Shown one piece after another: positions 46,561-56,372 of a stretch of DNA of 64,000 nt. How positions within the stretch are numbered: the first letter of the stretch is position 1; each line of letters opens with the position of its first letter. Source of the DNA: Mesorhizobium sp. GTDB lineage: Bacteria; Pseudomonadota; Alphaproteobacteria; Rhizobiales; Rhizobiaceae. The notes beneath the pieces were generated by a model. It saw nothing but the letters and a program-made list of their open reading frames with translations, made no database searches and had not been told where the DNA came from. The translations under genes and the position numbers were made by a program. The stretch covers positions 1 through 64,000 of the forward strand of contig NZ_SUGA01000001.1 in NCBI RefSeq assembly GCF_004963255.1, read 5' to 3'.

Positions 46561-48503
46561 GCCTGGTCCCGCAGCGCGCGACGCAGGATCTTGCCGACCG
46601 GCGTCTTCGGCAGCTCGGTGCGGAACTCGATGTATCTCGGCCGCTTGTAGCCGGTCAGGTTCTCGCGGCAATAAGCCATCAGCGCCTCGACGGTCAGCGC
46701 CGGATCCTTCCTGACCACGAACAATTTCGGCACTTCGCCGGAATGCTCGTCCGGCACGCCGACCGCTGCTGCTTCCAGCACGCCGGGGTGATGCGCCACC
46801 ACCTCTTCCAGTTCGTTGGGATAGACGTTGAAGCCGGAGACGAGGATCATGTCCTTCTTGCGGTCGACGATCTTGGTGTAGCCGCGCTCGTCCATGAAGC
46901 CCATGTCGCCGGATTTGAAGAAGCCGTCCTTGGTCATCACCTTGGCGGTCTCGTCGGGCCGGTTCCAGTAGCCGGCCATCACCTGCGGGCCGCGGATGCA
47001 TATCTCGCCCACCTCGCCGAGCGGCACGTTGTTGCCGTCATCGTCGCGGATGGCGATCTCGGTCGAAGGCAGCGGCAACCCGATCGTGCCGGTGAAGTCG
47101 CTGGAGCTGAACTTGTTGGCGGTCGCCACGGGCGATGTTTCGGAGAGCCCGTACCCTTCGCTCACCGGGCAGCCTGTCAGCGCCTTCCAGCGTTCAGCGA
47201 CGCCTTTCTGCACCGCCATCCCGCCGCCCAGCGTCAGGATCAGCGGCTTGAAGTCCAGCTTGCGGAACTCCTCATTGTTGAGCAGCGCGTTGAACAGCGT
47301 GTTTAGGCCGGGGAAGATGTGCATCGGGTATTTCGCCAGTTCCTTGACGAAGCCCGGAATGTCGCGCGGGTTGGGGATCAGCACGTTCTGCGCCCCCTGC
47401 TGCATGCCCATCAGCGCATTCACCGTCAGCGCGAAGATATGATAGAGCGGCAGCGCGCAGATGAAGTTGAGATGCGCCGGCTTGGGCTTCACCGTATAGG
47501 CGTCCTCCACCCACAGCGAATTCTGCGCGACGTTCGACAGCACGTTGCGATGCAGCAGCACAGCACCCTTCGAGACGCCGGTGGTGCCGCCCGTATATTG
47601 CAGGAAGGCGATGTCGTCGCCGGACACCGTCGGCGGCTTGAAGGCGATGGACCCGCCGGTCTTGAGCACGGCGTTGAACTTGACATGGCCGGGCAGCGAC
47701 CATGCCGGAACCATCTTCTTCACCCGCCGCACGACGAGGTTGACGATGGCGCCCTTGAGGCCGCCCAGCATGTCGCCCATCGACGCGACGATGACATGCT
47801 TCACAGGCGTCCTGGCGATGACCGCCTGCAGCGTGCCGGCGAAGTTTTCCAGGATGACGATCGCCTGCGCGCCGGAATCCTTCAACTGATGTTCCAGTTC
47901 GCGCGGCGTGTAGAGCGGGTTGATATTCACCACCGTGTAGCCGGCGCGGAGCACCGCCATCATCGCCACCGGATATTGAAGCACGTTCGGCATCATCAGC
48001 GCCACGCGCGCGCCCTTTTCCAGGCCTCTTGCCTGCAGGTAGGCGCCGAACGCGGCCGACAGCCGCTCGAGCTCCGTATAGGTGATCGACTTGCCCATGC
48101 ACACGAAGGCCGGCTGCCCGGCGAATTGCTTGCAGGCGCCGACCAGGAACTCGCCGATGGACTTGTAGGGTAGGGCGCCGATCTCCGCCGGCATGTTCTT
48201 CGGATAGCTTTTCAGCCACGGCTTTTCCGGCAGGCCGACCGTGAGTTCGGTGATTGCCTTCGGCAAGCCCTTCGAGGCAGGCTTGGCGGTGGCCGGCTTC
48301 GTGGCCGCTGCTTTCGCGGCTGCCGCCTTGGCCTTTGGCGCCGCGCGTTTGGCGGCGGCCGGCTTTGCCGCTTTGGCGGGAGCTGCCTTCGCGGCCGTCT
48401 TCACCTTCGGCGCGGCGGCAGCCTTGGCAGCCTCGGGCGCATCGCTTTCAGCGGCCTTGGCTTTTGCTTTTGCCCGGCCTGTCGTCTTGGCTGCTTTTGC
48501 CAC
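46557..48503 (-). CDS. Long-chain acyl-CoA ligase (FadD-like) with Ala/Lys-rich N-terminal tail
   Basis: 648 aa. Residues about 85-648 form an AMP-dependent synthetase: P-loop YTGGTTGVSKGAVLLHRN, GYGLSETSPVAT, and the C-terminal hinge DRKKDMILVSGFNVYPNELE with catalytic Lys in KTPVGKILRR. It activates fatty acids for beta-oxidation. Residues 1-79 are almost only Ala, Lys, Pro and Thr with PAKAAKPAAAK-type repeats, like histone H1. GTG start at 48503 has GGGAGAG 4 nt upstream; the frame is open to 48737 but lacks family similarity there. Confidence 0.87.
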   Translation of the reverse strand: MAKAAKTTGRAKAKAKAAESDAPEAAKAAAAPKVKTAAKAAPAKAAKPAAAKRAAPKAKAAAAKAAATKPATAKPASKGLPKAITELTVGLPEKPWLKSYPKNMPAEIGALPYKSIGEFLVGACKQFAGQPAFVCMGKSITYTELERLSAAFGAYLQARGLEKGARVALMMPNVLQYPVAMMAVLRAGYTVVNINPLYTPRELEHQLKDSGAQAIVILENFAGTLQAVIARTPVKHVIVASMGDMLGGLKGAIVNLVVRRVKKMVPAWSLPGHVKFNAVLKTGGSIAFKPPTVSGDDIAFLQYTGGTTGVSKGAVLLHRNVLSNVAQNSLWVEDAYTVKPKPAHLNFICALPLYHIFALTVNALMGMQQGAQNVLIPNPRDIPGFVKELAKYPMHIFPGLNTLFNALLNNEEFRKLDFKPLILTLGGGMAVQKGVAERWKALTGCPVSEGYGLSETSPVATANKFSSSDFTGTIGLPLPSTEIAIRDDDGNNVPLGEVGEICIRGPQVMAGYWNRPDETAKVMTKDGFFKSGDMGFMDERGYTKIVDRKKDMILVSGFNVYPNELEEVVAHHPGVLEAAAVGVPDEHSGEVPKLFVVRKDPALTVEALMAYCRENLTGYKRPRYIEFRTELPKTPVGKILRRALRDQA

Positions 48504-48962
48504 CTGTCTCTCCCTGTCGCCTTCGGTCTGGGCGCCCGCTTCCGCAAGAAGCGTCCTCCACGCCGGTTCGGATTTTCCGGGAAATCCCGCCCACCATCTA
48601 TGTATTGCCTCTATCTGCGACCGTGCAAGCCTTGCCCCTGCGGCAGGGCGGGAAAGATTTGCCGTCGAAATCCACTCCTCGACGGCCTCCCGCGTCATGC
48701 CTGGAGGGCAGGCGGACCTCCGGCGGCGAGGCCTCACCGGCTCGTTTCCCAGAGCGGGCGATCAATAAAAAAATGCCGTCGTTAATAATGTTGTGAGCAG
48801 AAAATAATGCTCATTTTTTCTATTGTTGGGGCACAATCTAGATTCTTTTCCTGCTTCCCATGGGGTACGCATACGAGGTGTTCCAAAGGCGAAGAAACGG
48901 TGCTTATATGCGCCCTTCGCGAGCCTGATAGAGGGGCTTGAGAGAACATCAGGGAGTGCTCA
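48504..48962. other. Divergent intergenic region upstream of acyl-CoA ligase and dppA
   Basis: A 459-nt gap. The first 234 nt (to 48737) stay open in the acyl-CoA ligase frame and could extend that protein if a different start is used. The rest is AT-rich, with a weak hairpin TGAGCA-8 nt-TGCTCA (48794-48813) followed by six T. The dppA ribosome site AGGGAG lies at 48951-48956. I find no other ORF or RNA gene here. Confidence 0.55.
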
Positions 48963-50561
48963 ATGAAAAAGACAATGACTTTTGCAGCCGCGTTGCTGGC
49001 TGCAAGCGTCCTCAGCGGCATGGCCAGTGCCAAGACGCTCGTTTATTGCTCGGAAGCGTCGCCGGCCAATTTCGACCCCGGCACGACGACCGGCGGCAAC
49101 GACTTCGACGCTTCGTCGCGCACGGTCTATTCGCGACTGGTCGAGTTCAAGCATGGCGGCACCGAGATCGAGCCGGGTCTTGCCGACAAGTGGGAAATTT
49201 CCGACGATGGCCTTGTCTACACTTTCCATCTGCATCCGGGTGTAAAGTTCCAGACCACCGATTATTTCAAACCGACGCGCGACCTCAACGCCGATGACGT
49301 CGTCTTCTCCTTCGATCGCCAGTTCAACAAGCAGAATCCGTGGAACGGCGACAAGTATCTGCCGAACCTCACCTGGGACTATTACACCGGCATGGACATG
49401 CCGAAATATGTCGCCAAGTGGGAGAAGGTCGACGACCTCACCGTCAAGCTGACGCTGACCGAGCCGAACGCGCCGATGCTGGCCAATCTCGGCATGGACT
49501 TCGCCTCCATCGTCTCGAAGGAATATGCCGATCAGCTTGAGAAGGACGGCAAGATGGCCGACTTCTCGACCAAGCCGATCGGCACCGGTCCGTTCCAGTT
49601 CGTCGACTATCAGCTGGATGCTGTCATCCGCTATGCGGCCAACCCGGACTATTTCAAGGGCAAGGAAAAGATAGACGATCTGGTCTTCGCCATCACGCCT
49701 GACGCGACCGCCCGCATCCAGAAGGTGCTGGCCGGCGAGTGCGACGTGGCTCCGTACCCGAACCCGGCCGACATCGCCACCATCAAGGCCAACAAGGACG
49801 TGACCTTGATGGATCAGGCCGGCCTCAACATCGGCTATATGAGCTACAACACCACGATCCCGCCGCTCGACAAGCCTGAAGTGCGTCATGCGCTCAACCA
49901 GGCGATCGACCGGGAAGCGCTGATCAAGTCGCTGTTCCAGGACGCCGGCGCGACGCCCGCCGAAAACCTGATCCCGCCGACCATGTGGTCGTGGGACAAG
50001 GACGTGAAGACCGACGCCTATAATCCAGAAGAGGCCAAGAAGGTGCTCGAGGCTGCCGGCCTGAAGGAAATCCAGCTCTGGGCTTCCGACCGCGTTCGCC
50101 CGTACAACCCGAACTTCCAGCGTGCGGCCGAGCTGATCCAGGCCGACTGGGCCAAGGTCGGCGTCAAGGCGACCATCGTCAACTACGAATGGACGAAGTA
50201 TCGCGAGGAAGGCAAGAAGAAGGACCGTCCCGGCGCCTTCCAGATCGGCTGGACCGGCGACAACGGCGATCCGGACAACTTCTTCGCCACCCTCTTCGCC
50301 TGCTCCGCCATCGGCGTCTCGAACTATTCGAGCTGGTGCGACAAGGACTTCGAGGACCTGATCCAGAAGGCCAAGAAGACCAGCGACCAAGCCGAACGCA
50401 GCAAGCTCTACGAGCAGGCGCAGGTGATCTTCGCCAAGCAGGCTCCGGCTTTCCTGCTGGCCCACAGCCAGGTTTATGCGGTCGTTCGCAATAATGTCAG
50501 CGGCTTCAAGATGGACCCGCTCGGCATTCATCGCTTCGACGGCGTTGACAAGGCCGAATAA
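48963..50561 (+). CDS. dppA: Periplasmic dipeptide-binding protein
   Basis: 532 aa with a signal peptide (residues 1-23, cleavage near ASA-KT). SBP family 5: LVYCSEASPANFDPGTTTGG and YSRLVEFKHGG at the N-terminus, ADDVVFSFDRQFNKQNPW, and the WTGDNGDPDNF ligand region, all as in DppA of enteric bacteria. Delivers dipeptides (and 5-aminolevulinate or haem in some species) to DppBCDF. Ribosome site AGGGAG. A GC-rich hairpin after its stop probably keeps dppA expression above that of dppB-F. Confidence 0.93.
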   Translation: MKKTMTFAAALLAASVLSGMASAKTLVYCSEASPANFDPGTTTGGNDFDASSRTVYSRLVEFKHGGTEIEPGLADKWEISDDGLVYTFHLHPGVKFQTTDYFKPTRDLNADDVVFSFDRQFNKQNPWNGDKYLPNLTWDYYTGMDMPKYVAKWEKVDDLTVKLTLTEPNAPMLANLGMDFASIVSKEYADQLEKDGKMADFSTKPIGTGPFQFVDYQLDAVIRYAANPDYFKGKEKIDDLVFAITPDATARIQKVLAGECDVAPYPNPADIATIKANKDVTLMDQAGLNIGYMSYNTTIPPLDKPEVRHALNQAIDREALIKSLFQDAGATPAENLIPPTMWSWDKDVKTDAYNPEEAKKVLEAAGLKEIQLWASDRVRPYNPNFQRAAELIQADWAKVGVKATIVNYEWTKYREEGKKKDRPGAFQIGWTGDNGDPDNFFATLFACSAIGVSNYSSWCDKDFEDLIQKAKKTSDQAERSKLYEQAQVIFAKQAPAFLLAHSQVYAVVRNNVSGFKMDPLGIHRFDGVDKAE

Positions 50562-50571
50562 TATTGCGAAC

Positions 50572-50599
50572 GGGGCGGCGCTAATTCCAGCGCCGCCCC
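50572..50599 (+). terminator. Intercistronic hairpin after dppA
   Basis: GGGGCGGCGCT and AGCGCCGCCCC form an 11-bp perfect stem with a 6-nt loop, 10 nt after the dppA stop. There is only a short T-poor tail, so it is more likely a 3' stabiliser/partial terminator that raises binding-protein levels than a full stop. Confidence 0.75.
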
Positions 50600-50612
50600 C
50601 TTCCATTTGACG

Positions 50613-51620
50613 ATGCTCCGATATCTTCTCAATAAAATCGCCCTCCTGATCCCGACCTTGGTCGGCATCACCATCTGCGCCTTCGCGTTTGTCCGGCTGC
50701 TGCCTGGCGATCCGATCCTGGCCATGGCCGGCGAGCATGGCGTCGCCCCCGCCCGCTACGAAGAGCTCAAGCAACAGTTCGGCTACAATCTCCCGATCTG
50801 GGAGCAGTACGCTCGCTATGTGGGTGAGGTCGCCACCGGCGATTTCGGCGTTTCCATCTCGTCCAAGCGCCCGGTGCTCGAGGAGTTCAAGACGCTCTTC
50901 CCGGCGACGCTGGAACTGTCCTTCTTCGCCATGGTCTTCGCCATGGTCATCGGCATTCCCGCCGGCATCTTCGCCGCCGTCAAGCGCGGCTCATGGTTCG
51001 ACCAGTCGCTTATGGGCACCGCCCTTGTCGGCTACTCCATGCCGATCTTCTGGTGGGGCCTTCTGCTCATCATCTTCTTTTCCGGCTATCTCGGCTGGAC
51101 GCCGGTCTCGGGACGCATCGGCCTGCAGTTCTTCTTCAAGCCGATCACCGGCTTCATGACCATCGACAGCCTGCTCTACGGCAAGTGGGACGCGTTCCGT
51201 TCCGCGCTCAGCCATCTCGTGCTGCCGGCGATCGTGCTCGGCACCATTCCGCTGGCGGTGATCGCGCGCCAGACGCGCTCGGCCATGCTTGAGGTGCTGG
51301 GCGAGGATTATGTCCGCACCGCGCGCGCCAAAGGCCTTTCGGGGGCGCGCGTCATCGGCGTGCATGCGCTGCGCAACGCGCTGATCCCGGTCGTCACCAC
51401 CATCGGCCTGCAGGTCGGCACGCTGCTCGCCGGCGCCATCCTCACCGAGACCATCTTCGCCTGGCCGGGCATCGGCAAATGGATGGTCGATTCCATCTTC
51501 AAGCGCGACTATGTCGTCGTGCAGTCGGGTCTGCTTTTGATCGCGCTCATCGTCATGGCGGTGAACCTCATCGTCGATGTGCTCTATGCCGTCATCAACC
51601 CGCGCATCAGGGCGGCATAA
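50613..51620 (+). CDS. dppB: Dipeptide ABC transporter permease
   Basis: 335 aa with six transmembrane helices. DppB type: MLRYLLNKIALLIPTLVGIT at the N-terminus, then RLLPGDP and the EAA loop DYVRTARAKGLSGARVIGVHALRNALIP. The ATG at 50613 is used; a TTG at 50607 adds two residues. Its stop touches the dppC start directly, so the genes are in one operon. Confidence 0.94.
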   Translation: MLRYLLNKIALLIPTLVGITICAFAFVRLLPGDPILAMAGEHGVAPARYEELKQQFGYNLPIWEQYARYVGEVATGDFGVSISSKRPVLEEFKTLFPATLELSFFAMVFAMVIGIPAGIFAAVKRGSWFDQSLMGTALVGYSMPIFWWGLLLIIFFSGYLGWTPVSGRIGLQFFFKPITGFMTIDSLLYGKWDAFRSALSHLVLPAIVLGTIPLAVIARQTRSAMLEVLGEDYVRTARAKGLSGARVIGVHALRNALIPVVTTIGLQVGTLLAGAILTETIFAWPGIGKWMVDSIFKRDYVVVQSGLLLIALIVMAVNLIVDVLYAVINPRIRAA

Positions 51621-52529
51621 ATGACCCAGACCGAAATCGCTCCGATGGCCGCCGGAAGTCCGGATCGCCTCACCGGGCTGAAAACTTTCTGGCACTATTT
51701 CTCGGTGAACCGCGGCGCCGTCATCGGCCTGTTCGTTTTCGTCCTGCTGGTGCTGGCCGCGCTGTTCGCGCCGCTGCTCGCGCCCTACGCGCCCGACATC
51801 CAGGACAAGACCGCGTTCCTGCGGCCTCCAGCGTGGCAGGAGGGCGGCTCGACGCAATACCTGCTCGGCACCGATCCGGTGGGCCGCGACATCCTCTCGC
51901 GCCTGCTCTATGGCGCGCGCTTCTCTCTGCTGATCGGCGCGGTCGTCGTCACGCTGGCGCTCACCGGCGGCATCACGCTCGGCCTGCTCGCCGGCTATTT
52001 CCGCGGCTGGGTCGACGTCGCGATCATGCGCGTCATGGACCTGATCCTGGCCTTTCCGTCGCTGCTGCTGGCCCTGGTTCTGGTCACCATCCTCGGCCCC
52101 GGCCTGTTCAACGCCATGCTGGCGATTGCGCTGGTGCTGCAGCCGCATTTCGCCCGTCTGGTGCGCGCCGCCGTGATGGCCGAGAAGAGCCGCGAATATG
52201 TCGTTGCGGCGAAGGTCGCCGGCGCCGGCCATCTCAGGCTGATGCTCGCCACCATCCTGCCCAACTGCCTGGCGCCGCTGATTGTCCAGGGCACGCTGTC
52301 CTTCTCCAACGCCATCCTCGAAGCGGCCGCGCTCGGCTTCCTCGGTCTCGGCGCCCAGCCGCCGACGCCGGAATGGGGCACCATGCTCGCCTCGGCGCGC
52401 GAGTTCATCCTGCGCGCCTGGTGGGTGGTCACCTTCCCGGGTCTCGCCATCCTCATCACCGTGCTTGCCATCAACCTGATCGGCGACGGCCTGCGCGACG
52501 CCCTAGATCCCAAGCTCAGGAGGTCGTGA
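51621..52529 (+). CDS. dppC: Dipeptide ABC transporter permease
   Basis: 302 aa. DppC/OppC type with an N-terminal OppC_N segment (FWHYFSVNRGAVIGLFVFVL), six helices, TDPVGRDILSRLLYGAR and an EAA loop (EYVVAAKVAGAGHLRLM). Starts immediately after the dppB stop and overlaps dppD (TGATG). Confidence 0.94.
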   Translation: MTQTEIAPMAAGSPDRLTGLKTFWHYFSVNRGAVIGLFVFVLLVLAALFAPLLAPYAPDIQDKTAFLRPPAWQEGGSTQYLLGTDPVGRDILSRLLYGARFSLLIGAVVVTLALTGGITLGLLAGYFRGWVDVAIMRVMDLILAFPSLLLALVLVTILGPGLFNAMLAIALVLQPHFARLVRAAVMAEKSREYVVAAKVAGAGHLRLMLATILPNCLAPLIVQGTLSFSNAILEAAALGFLGLGAQPPTPEWGTMLASAREFILRAWWVVTFPGLAILITVLAINLIGDGLRDALDPKLRRS

Positions 52530-53376
52530 TGGCGCTGCTCGACATCCAGAACCTCGTCGTCGAATTCCAGACCGCATCGGGTCCGTTCCGCGCCGTCGAC
52601 GGCGTCTCACTCCATGTCGACGAGCGCGAGGTGCTCGCCATCGTCGGCGAATCCGGCTCCGGCAAGTCGGTGTCGATGCTGGCCGTGATGGGGCTCCTGC
52701 CATGGACGGCCGCCGTCACCGCCGACCGCATGACGTTCAACGGCCGCGACCTGTTGAAGATCAGCCCGGCCGACCGCCGCAAGATCATCGGCAAGGACAT
52801 CGCCATGATCTTCCAGGAGCCGATCGCCAGCCTCAATCCCTGCTTCACCGTCGGCTTCCAGATCGAGGAAGTGCTACGCTTCCATATGGGCATGGACAAG
52901 GCCCAGCGCCGTGCGCGCGCCATCGAGCTCTTCAAGCAGGTCGGCATTCCGGATCCCGCCGACCGGCTGAACTCCTTCCCGCATCAGATGTCGGGCGGCC
53001 AATGCCAGCGCGTCATGATCGCGATGGCGATCGCCTGCAATCCGAAACTGCTGATCGCCGACGAACCGACCACGGCGCTCGACGTCACCATACAGAAGCA
53101 GATCCTCGATCTGCTGGTCTCGCTGCAGGCCAAATACGGCATGGGCCTGATCATGATCACTCACAATATGGGCGTTGTGGCCGAGACCGCCGACCGCGTC
53201 ATCGTCCAGTACAAGGGCCGCAAGATGGAAGAGGCCGACGTGCTGTCGCTGTTTGAATCGCCGAAGAGCAACTACACGCGCGCGCTGCTCTCGGCACTGC
53301 CGGAAAACGCCGTCGGCGACCGGCTGCCGACCGTGACCGACATGCTGTTCGAAGCTGCGCCCTCTGGAGCCGGCGC

Positions 53377-53380
<4 letters not shown>
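52529..53380 (+). CDS. dppD: Dipeptide ABC transporter ATPase
   Basis: 283 aa. Walker [12 protein letters not shown], signature MSGGQCQR, Walker [13 protein letters not shown], then the C-terminal oligopeptide-ABC region (ALLSALPEN). The frame is open back through dppC, but the ATG at 52529 with an AGGAGG site is the true start. Overlaps dppF by ATGA. The peptide-ABC domain that binds [4Fe-4S] in some relatives lacks its cysteines here. Confidence 0.93.
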
Positions 53381-54204
<824 letters not shown>

Positions 54205-54215
54205 GCCGGGCGTGT

Positions 54216-54266
54216 CGAGATTCAGGTGAGGCCGGCCTGCGAATGGCGGCCTCCTGCGCTCCCGGT
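54216..54266. repeat. Single arm of the 39698-39856 palindromic element
   Basis: GAGATTCAGGTGAGGCCGG followed by CCTGCG, GGCGGCCTCCTGCGCTCCCG. Read on the minus strand it matches 39801-39847 with about five differences. Only one arm is present, directly after dppF. The rest of the 289-nt gap to the LacI gene has no ORF. Confidence 0.7.
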
Positions 54267-54428
54267 CTGCATCCAGCCGCACCCTCAGCATCACCGACTG
54301 GCCTGTCTGAAATTGGGATGCAACGCCCCTCATCTTGGCCACCGAGGCGGCCGTTACCGCACCCCGAAAGAAAACATTTTGGTTGACTATGCTGGGGGTC
54401 GCACACGCGCGTTCGATGCCGAAGGGAG

Positions 54429-54453
54429 GCACATGTCTTGGAAAAGCATGTGC
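54429..54453. promoter_or_regulatory. Inverted repeat GCACATG/CATGTGC before the LacI-type gene
   Basis: Perfect 7-bp arms with an 11-nt spacer, 41 nt before the assigned start of the LacI-type regulator and about 45 nt after a TTGACT hexamer (54382). It may be an autoregulatory operator or a 5' hairpin; the evidence is only the dyad and the position. Confidence 0.4.
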
Positions 54454-54493
54454 GGCTGGCTAGGCTTCCGCGCACAGGCAACGGAGGACCAAG

Positions 54494-55498
54494 ATTCATA
54501 AGCCCACCTTCCTTGATATTGCGCGCCGCGCCGGTGTTGGCACGGCCACGGTCGAGCGCGTGCTGAACGGCAGGGGCGGGGTTCGGCCGCACACCGTCGA
54601 GAAGGTGGTGGCGGCGGCGCGTTCGCTCGATTATCCGCGCCGGCTGCCGGAGGCGCATCGCGGCGTCATTCGCATCGAGGTGATCCTGGTCAGGCCGGAC
54701 GCGACCTTCTTCGCCCGTCTTTCCGATGCCTTCGAGCGAATTGCCGCGACACTCGACCGCTCTATCGCCGTGCACCGTACCTTTCTCGACGAGGCGAAGC
54801 CGGCGGCGATCGCCAAACGCATCCTGGAGCCGGATCTGCGCCGCGCGGCGCTCATTCTCGCCGTGCCCGACCATCCGCTGGTCAGCGACGCCTTGCGGAA
54901 ACTCGAGGCGGAGAACATCCCGACGGTGCAGATCGTCACCCAGATCTCCCGTACCAAGAGCACCTATGTCGGCATCGACAATTACGCCGCTGGCCGCATG
55001 GCCGGGCTGCTCATGGCCAAGATGCAGCGGCGGCCGGGCAAGGTGATTGCGATCTGCCATAGTCAGATCTACCGCGTGCACCGCGACCGCGTGCGCGGCT
55101 TCTTCGACTATCTGATCAAGGAGGGCAGGGACTTCGAACCGGTCGCGGCCCTTTTCGGCTTTGACGATGGCGATCGTAATGCCGAGCAGTTGCACGAGGC
55201 GCTGAAGCGCTGGCCCGACCTCGCCGGCCTCTACAATGCCGGCGGCGCCAACACCGCACTGAACAAGGTGCTGCGCAAGCACGGCAGAGGCCGCGATATC
55301 TTCTTCGTCGGCCATGAACTCACCGAGCGCAGCACCAAGGCCTTGCGCGAGGGCACGATGGATGTCGTGCTCGACCAGGCGCCAGAAGCGCAGGCGCGCC
55401 GCGCCATTGACCTGGTGCTCGCCGCGCTCAACCTGCATGATCTGCCGGTCGGAAACCCGCCGATCCGCTTCATCACCTTCACGGCCGAAAACGTTTGA
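54494..55498 (+). CDS. LacI-family regulator, apparently with an AUU start codon
   Basis: 334 aa. The LacI helix-turn-helix KPTFLDIARRAGVGTATVER and VLNGRGGVRP and a type I periplasmic-binding effector domain (DNYAAGRMAGLLMAKMQRR, GHELTERSTKALREGTMD) are complete. No ATG, GTG or TTG lies between the in-frame TAG at 54461 and the GTG at 54560, and that GTG falls inside the HTH after its recognition helix. The codon giving a normal N-terminus is ATT at 54494, 6 nt after a GGAGG site. Likely controls the downstream PanB-like gene group. Confidence 0.82.
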   Translation: MHKPTFLDIARRAGVGTATVERVLNGRGGVRPHTVEKVVAAARSLDYPRRLPEAHRGVIRIEVILVRPDATFFARLSDAFERIAATLDRSIAVHRTFLDEAKPAAIAKRILEPDLRRAALILAVPDHPLVSDALRKLEAENIPTVQIVTQISRTKSTYVGIDNYAAGRMAGLLMAKMQRRPGKVIAICHSQIYRVHRDRVRGFFDYLIKEGRDFEPVAALFGFDDGDRNAEQLHEALKRWPDLAGLYNAGGANTALNKVLRKHGRGRDIFFVGHELTERSTKALREGTMDVVLDQAPEAQARRAIDLVLAALNLHDLPVGNPPIRFITFTAENV

Positions 55499-55572
55499 TC
55501 TGATTTGATCAAGGAATAAGCGGCGCCAGCGAGCACTCGGTGTTATCCCCTTGCGAAACGGGAGGATGACCA

Positions 55573-56364
55573 GTGGCAAGGCGGCTGACGACATACGACC
55601 TGCAAAGCGCCAAAGGCAGCCGTAAGTGGCTGCAGCTCCATGTCGACACGCCGGCCGAGGCCGCTGCCGCAGCGGCCTGCAATATCGTCATCCTCTCCTG
55701 CGAGCCCGATCACAATCTGGAAGCCATCCGACGGGCGGCACCTTACGCGTTCCTCTCCGTCGGCATGCCGCATGGCGCGGTCGCCTCGCCTGAGGAGGCA
55801 GTGCGGCTGGGCTTCGCCATGATGAAGCGCGGCGCCGATGCGGTCTATTCATCACACTCGCCGCGCTTCATCGAGGCCATGGCGGCGGAAGGCATTCCCG
55901 TCACCGGCCATGTCGGCCTGGTGCCTAACCGCGCCACCTGGACGAATTTCCGCGCCGTCGGCCGCACCGTCGAGGAAGCGCTCAACGTACTGCGCGCGGC
56001 GAAGGACCTCGAGAATGCGGGCGCCGCCTGCATCGAGGTCGAGGTGGTGCCGGTGCGACTTGCCGATCACATCACGCGCTCGACCCCGCTGATCACCATG
56101 GGCATGGGTTGCGGCAGCGCCTGCGACACACAATACCTGTTCTCCTGCGATGTGCTGGGTACCCACACCGGCCACTATCCGCGCCACGCCAAACGCTATG
56201 CCGATTTCGTCACGCTTGAGGCCGAGCTGCAGGAAAAGCGCATCGCTGCCTTCCGCGCCTTCGGCCGCGACGTCGCCGAAGGCAGCTATCCCGAAGCCAA
56301 GCACCAGGTGGACATGGATGATGCCGCCTATGACCGCTTCCTCACTCTCTCTCAGTCTCTGTGA
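55573..56364 (+). CDS. PanB-like (ketopantoate hydroxymethyltransferase family) protein, divergent
   Basis: 263 aa. Follows PanB through the second half: GMPHGAVASPEEAVRLGFAM, GIPVTGHVGLVPN, VGRTVEEALNVLRAAKDLEN, EVEVVPVRLADHIT, and the GMGCGSACDTQYLFSCDVLG region. PanB puts a C1 unit from 5,10-methylene-THF onto a 2-oxo acid. Here the first PanB motif with its Asp is absent, the ADMPF Asp is replaced (VGMPHG) and the KLEGG Lys/Glu pair reads YSSHS, while the late catalytic Glu (IEVEVVP) stays. So the metal site is not canonical. Starts 74 nt after the LacI-type gene; GTG at 55573. Confidence 0.8.
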   Translation: MARRLTTYDLQSAKGSRKWLQLHVDTPAEAAAAAACNIVILSCEPDHNLEAIRRAAPYAFLSVGMPHGAVASPEEAVRLGFAMMKRGADAVYSSHSPRFIEAMAAEGIPVTGHVGLVPNRATWTNFRAVGRTVEEALNVLRAAKDLENAGAACIEVEVVPVRLADHITRSTPLITMGMGCGSACDTQYLFSCDVLGTHTGHYPRHAKRYADFVTLEAELQEKRIAAFRAFGRDVAEGSYPEAKHQVDMDDAAYDRFLTLSQSL

Positions 56365-56372
56365 GGCTCATC

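Noticed and set aside
48504..48737. N-terminal extension of the acyl-CoA ligase
   Set aside because: In frame and open but with no recognisable similarity; the GTG at 48503 has a good ribosome site. Kept as a possibility only in the gap entry.
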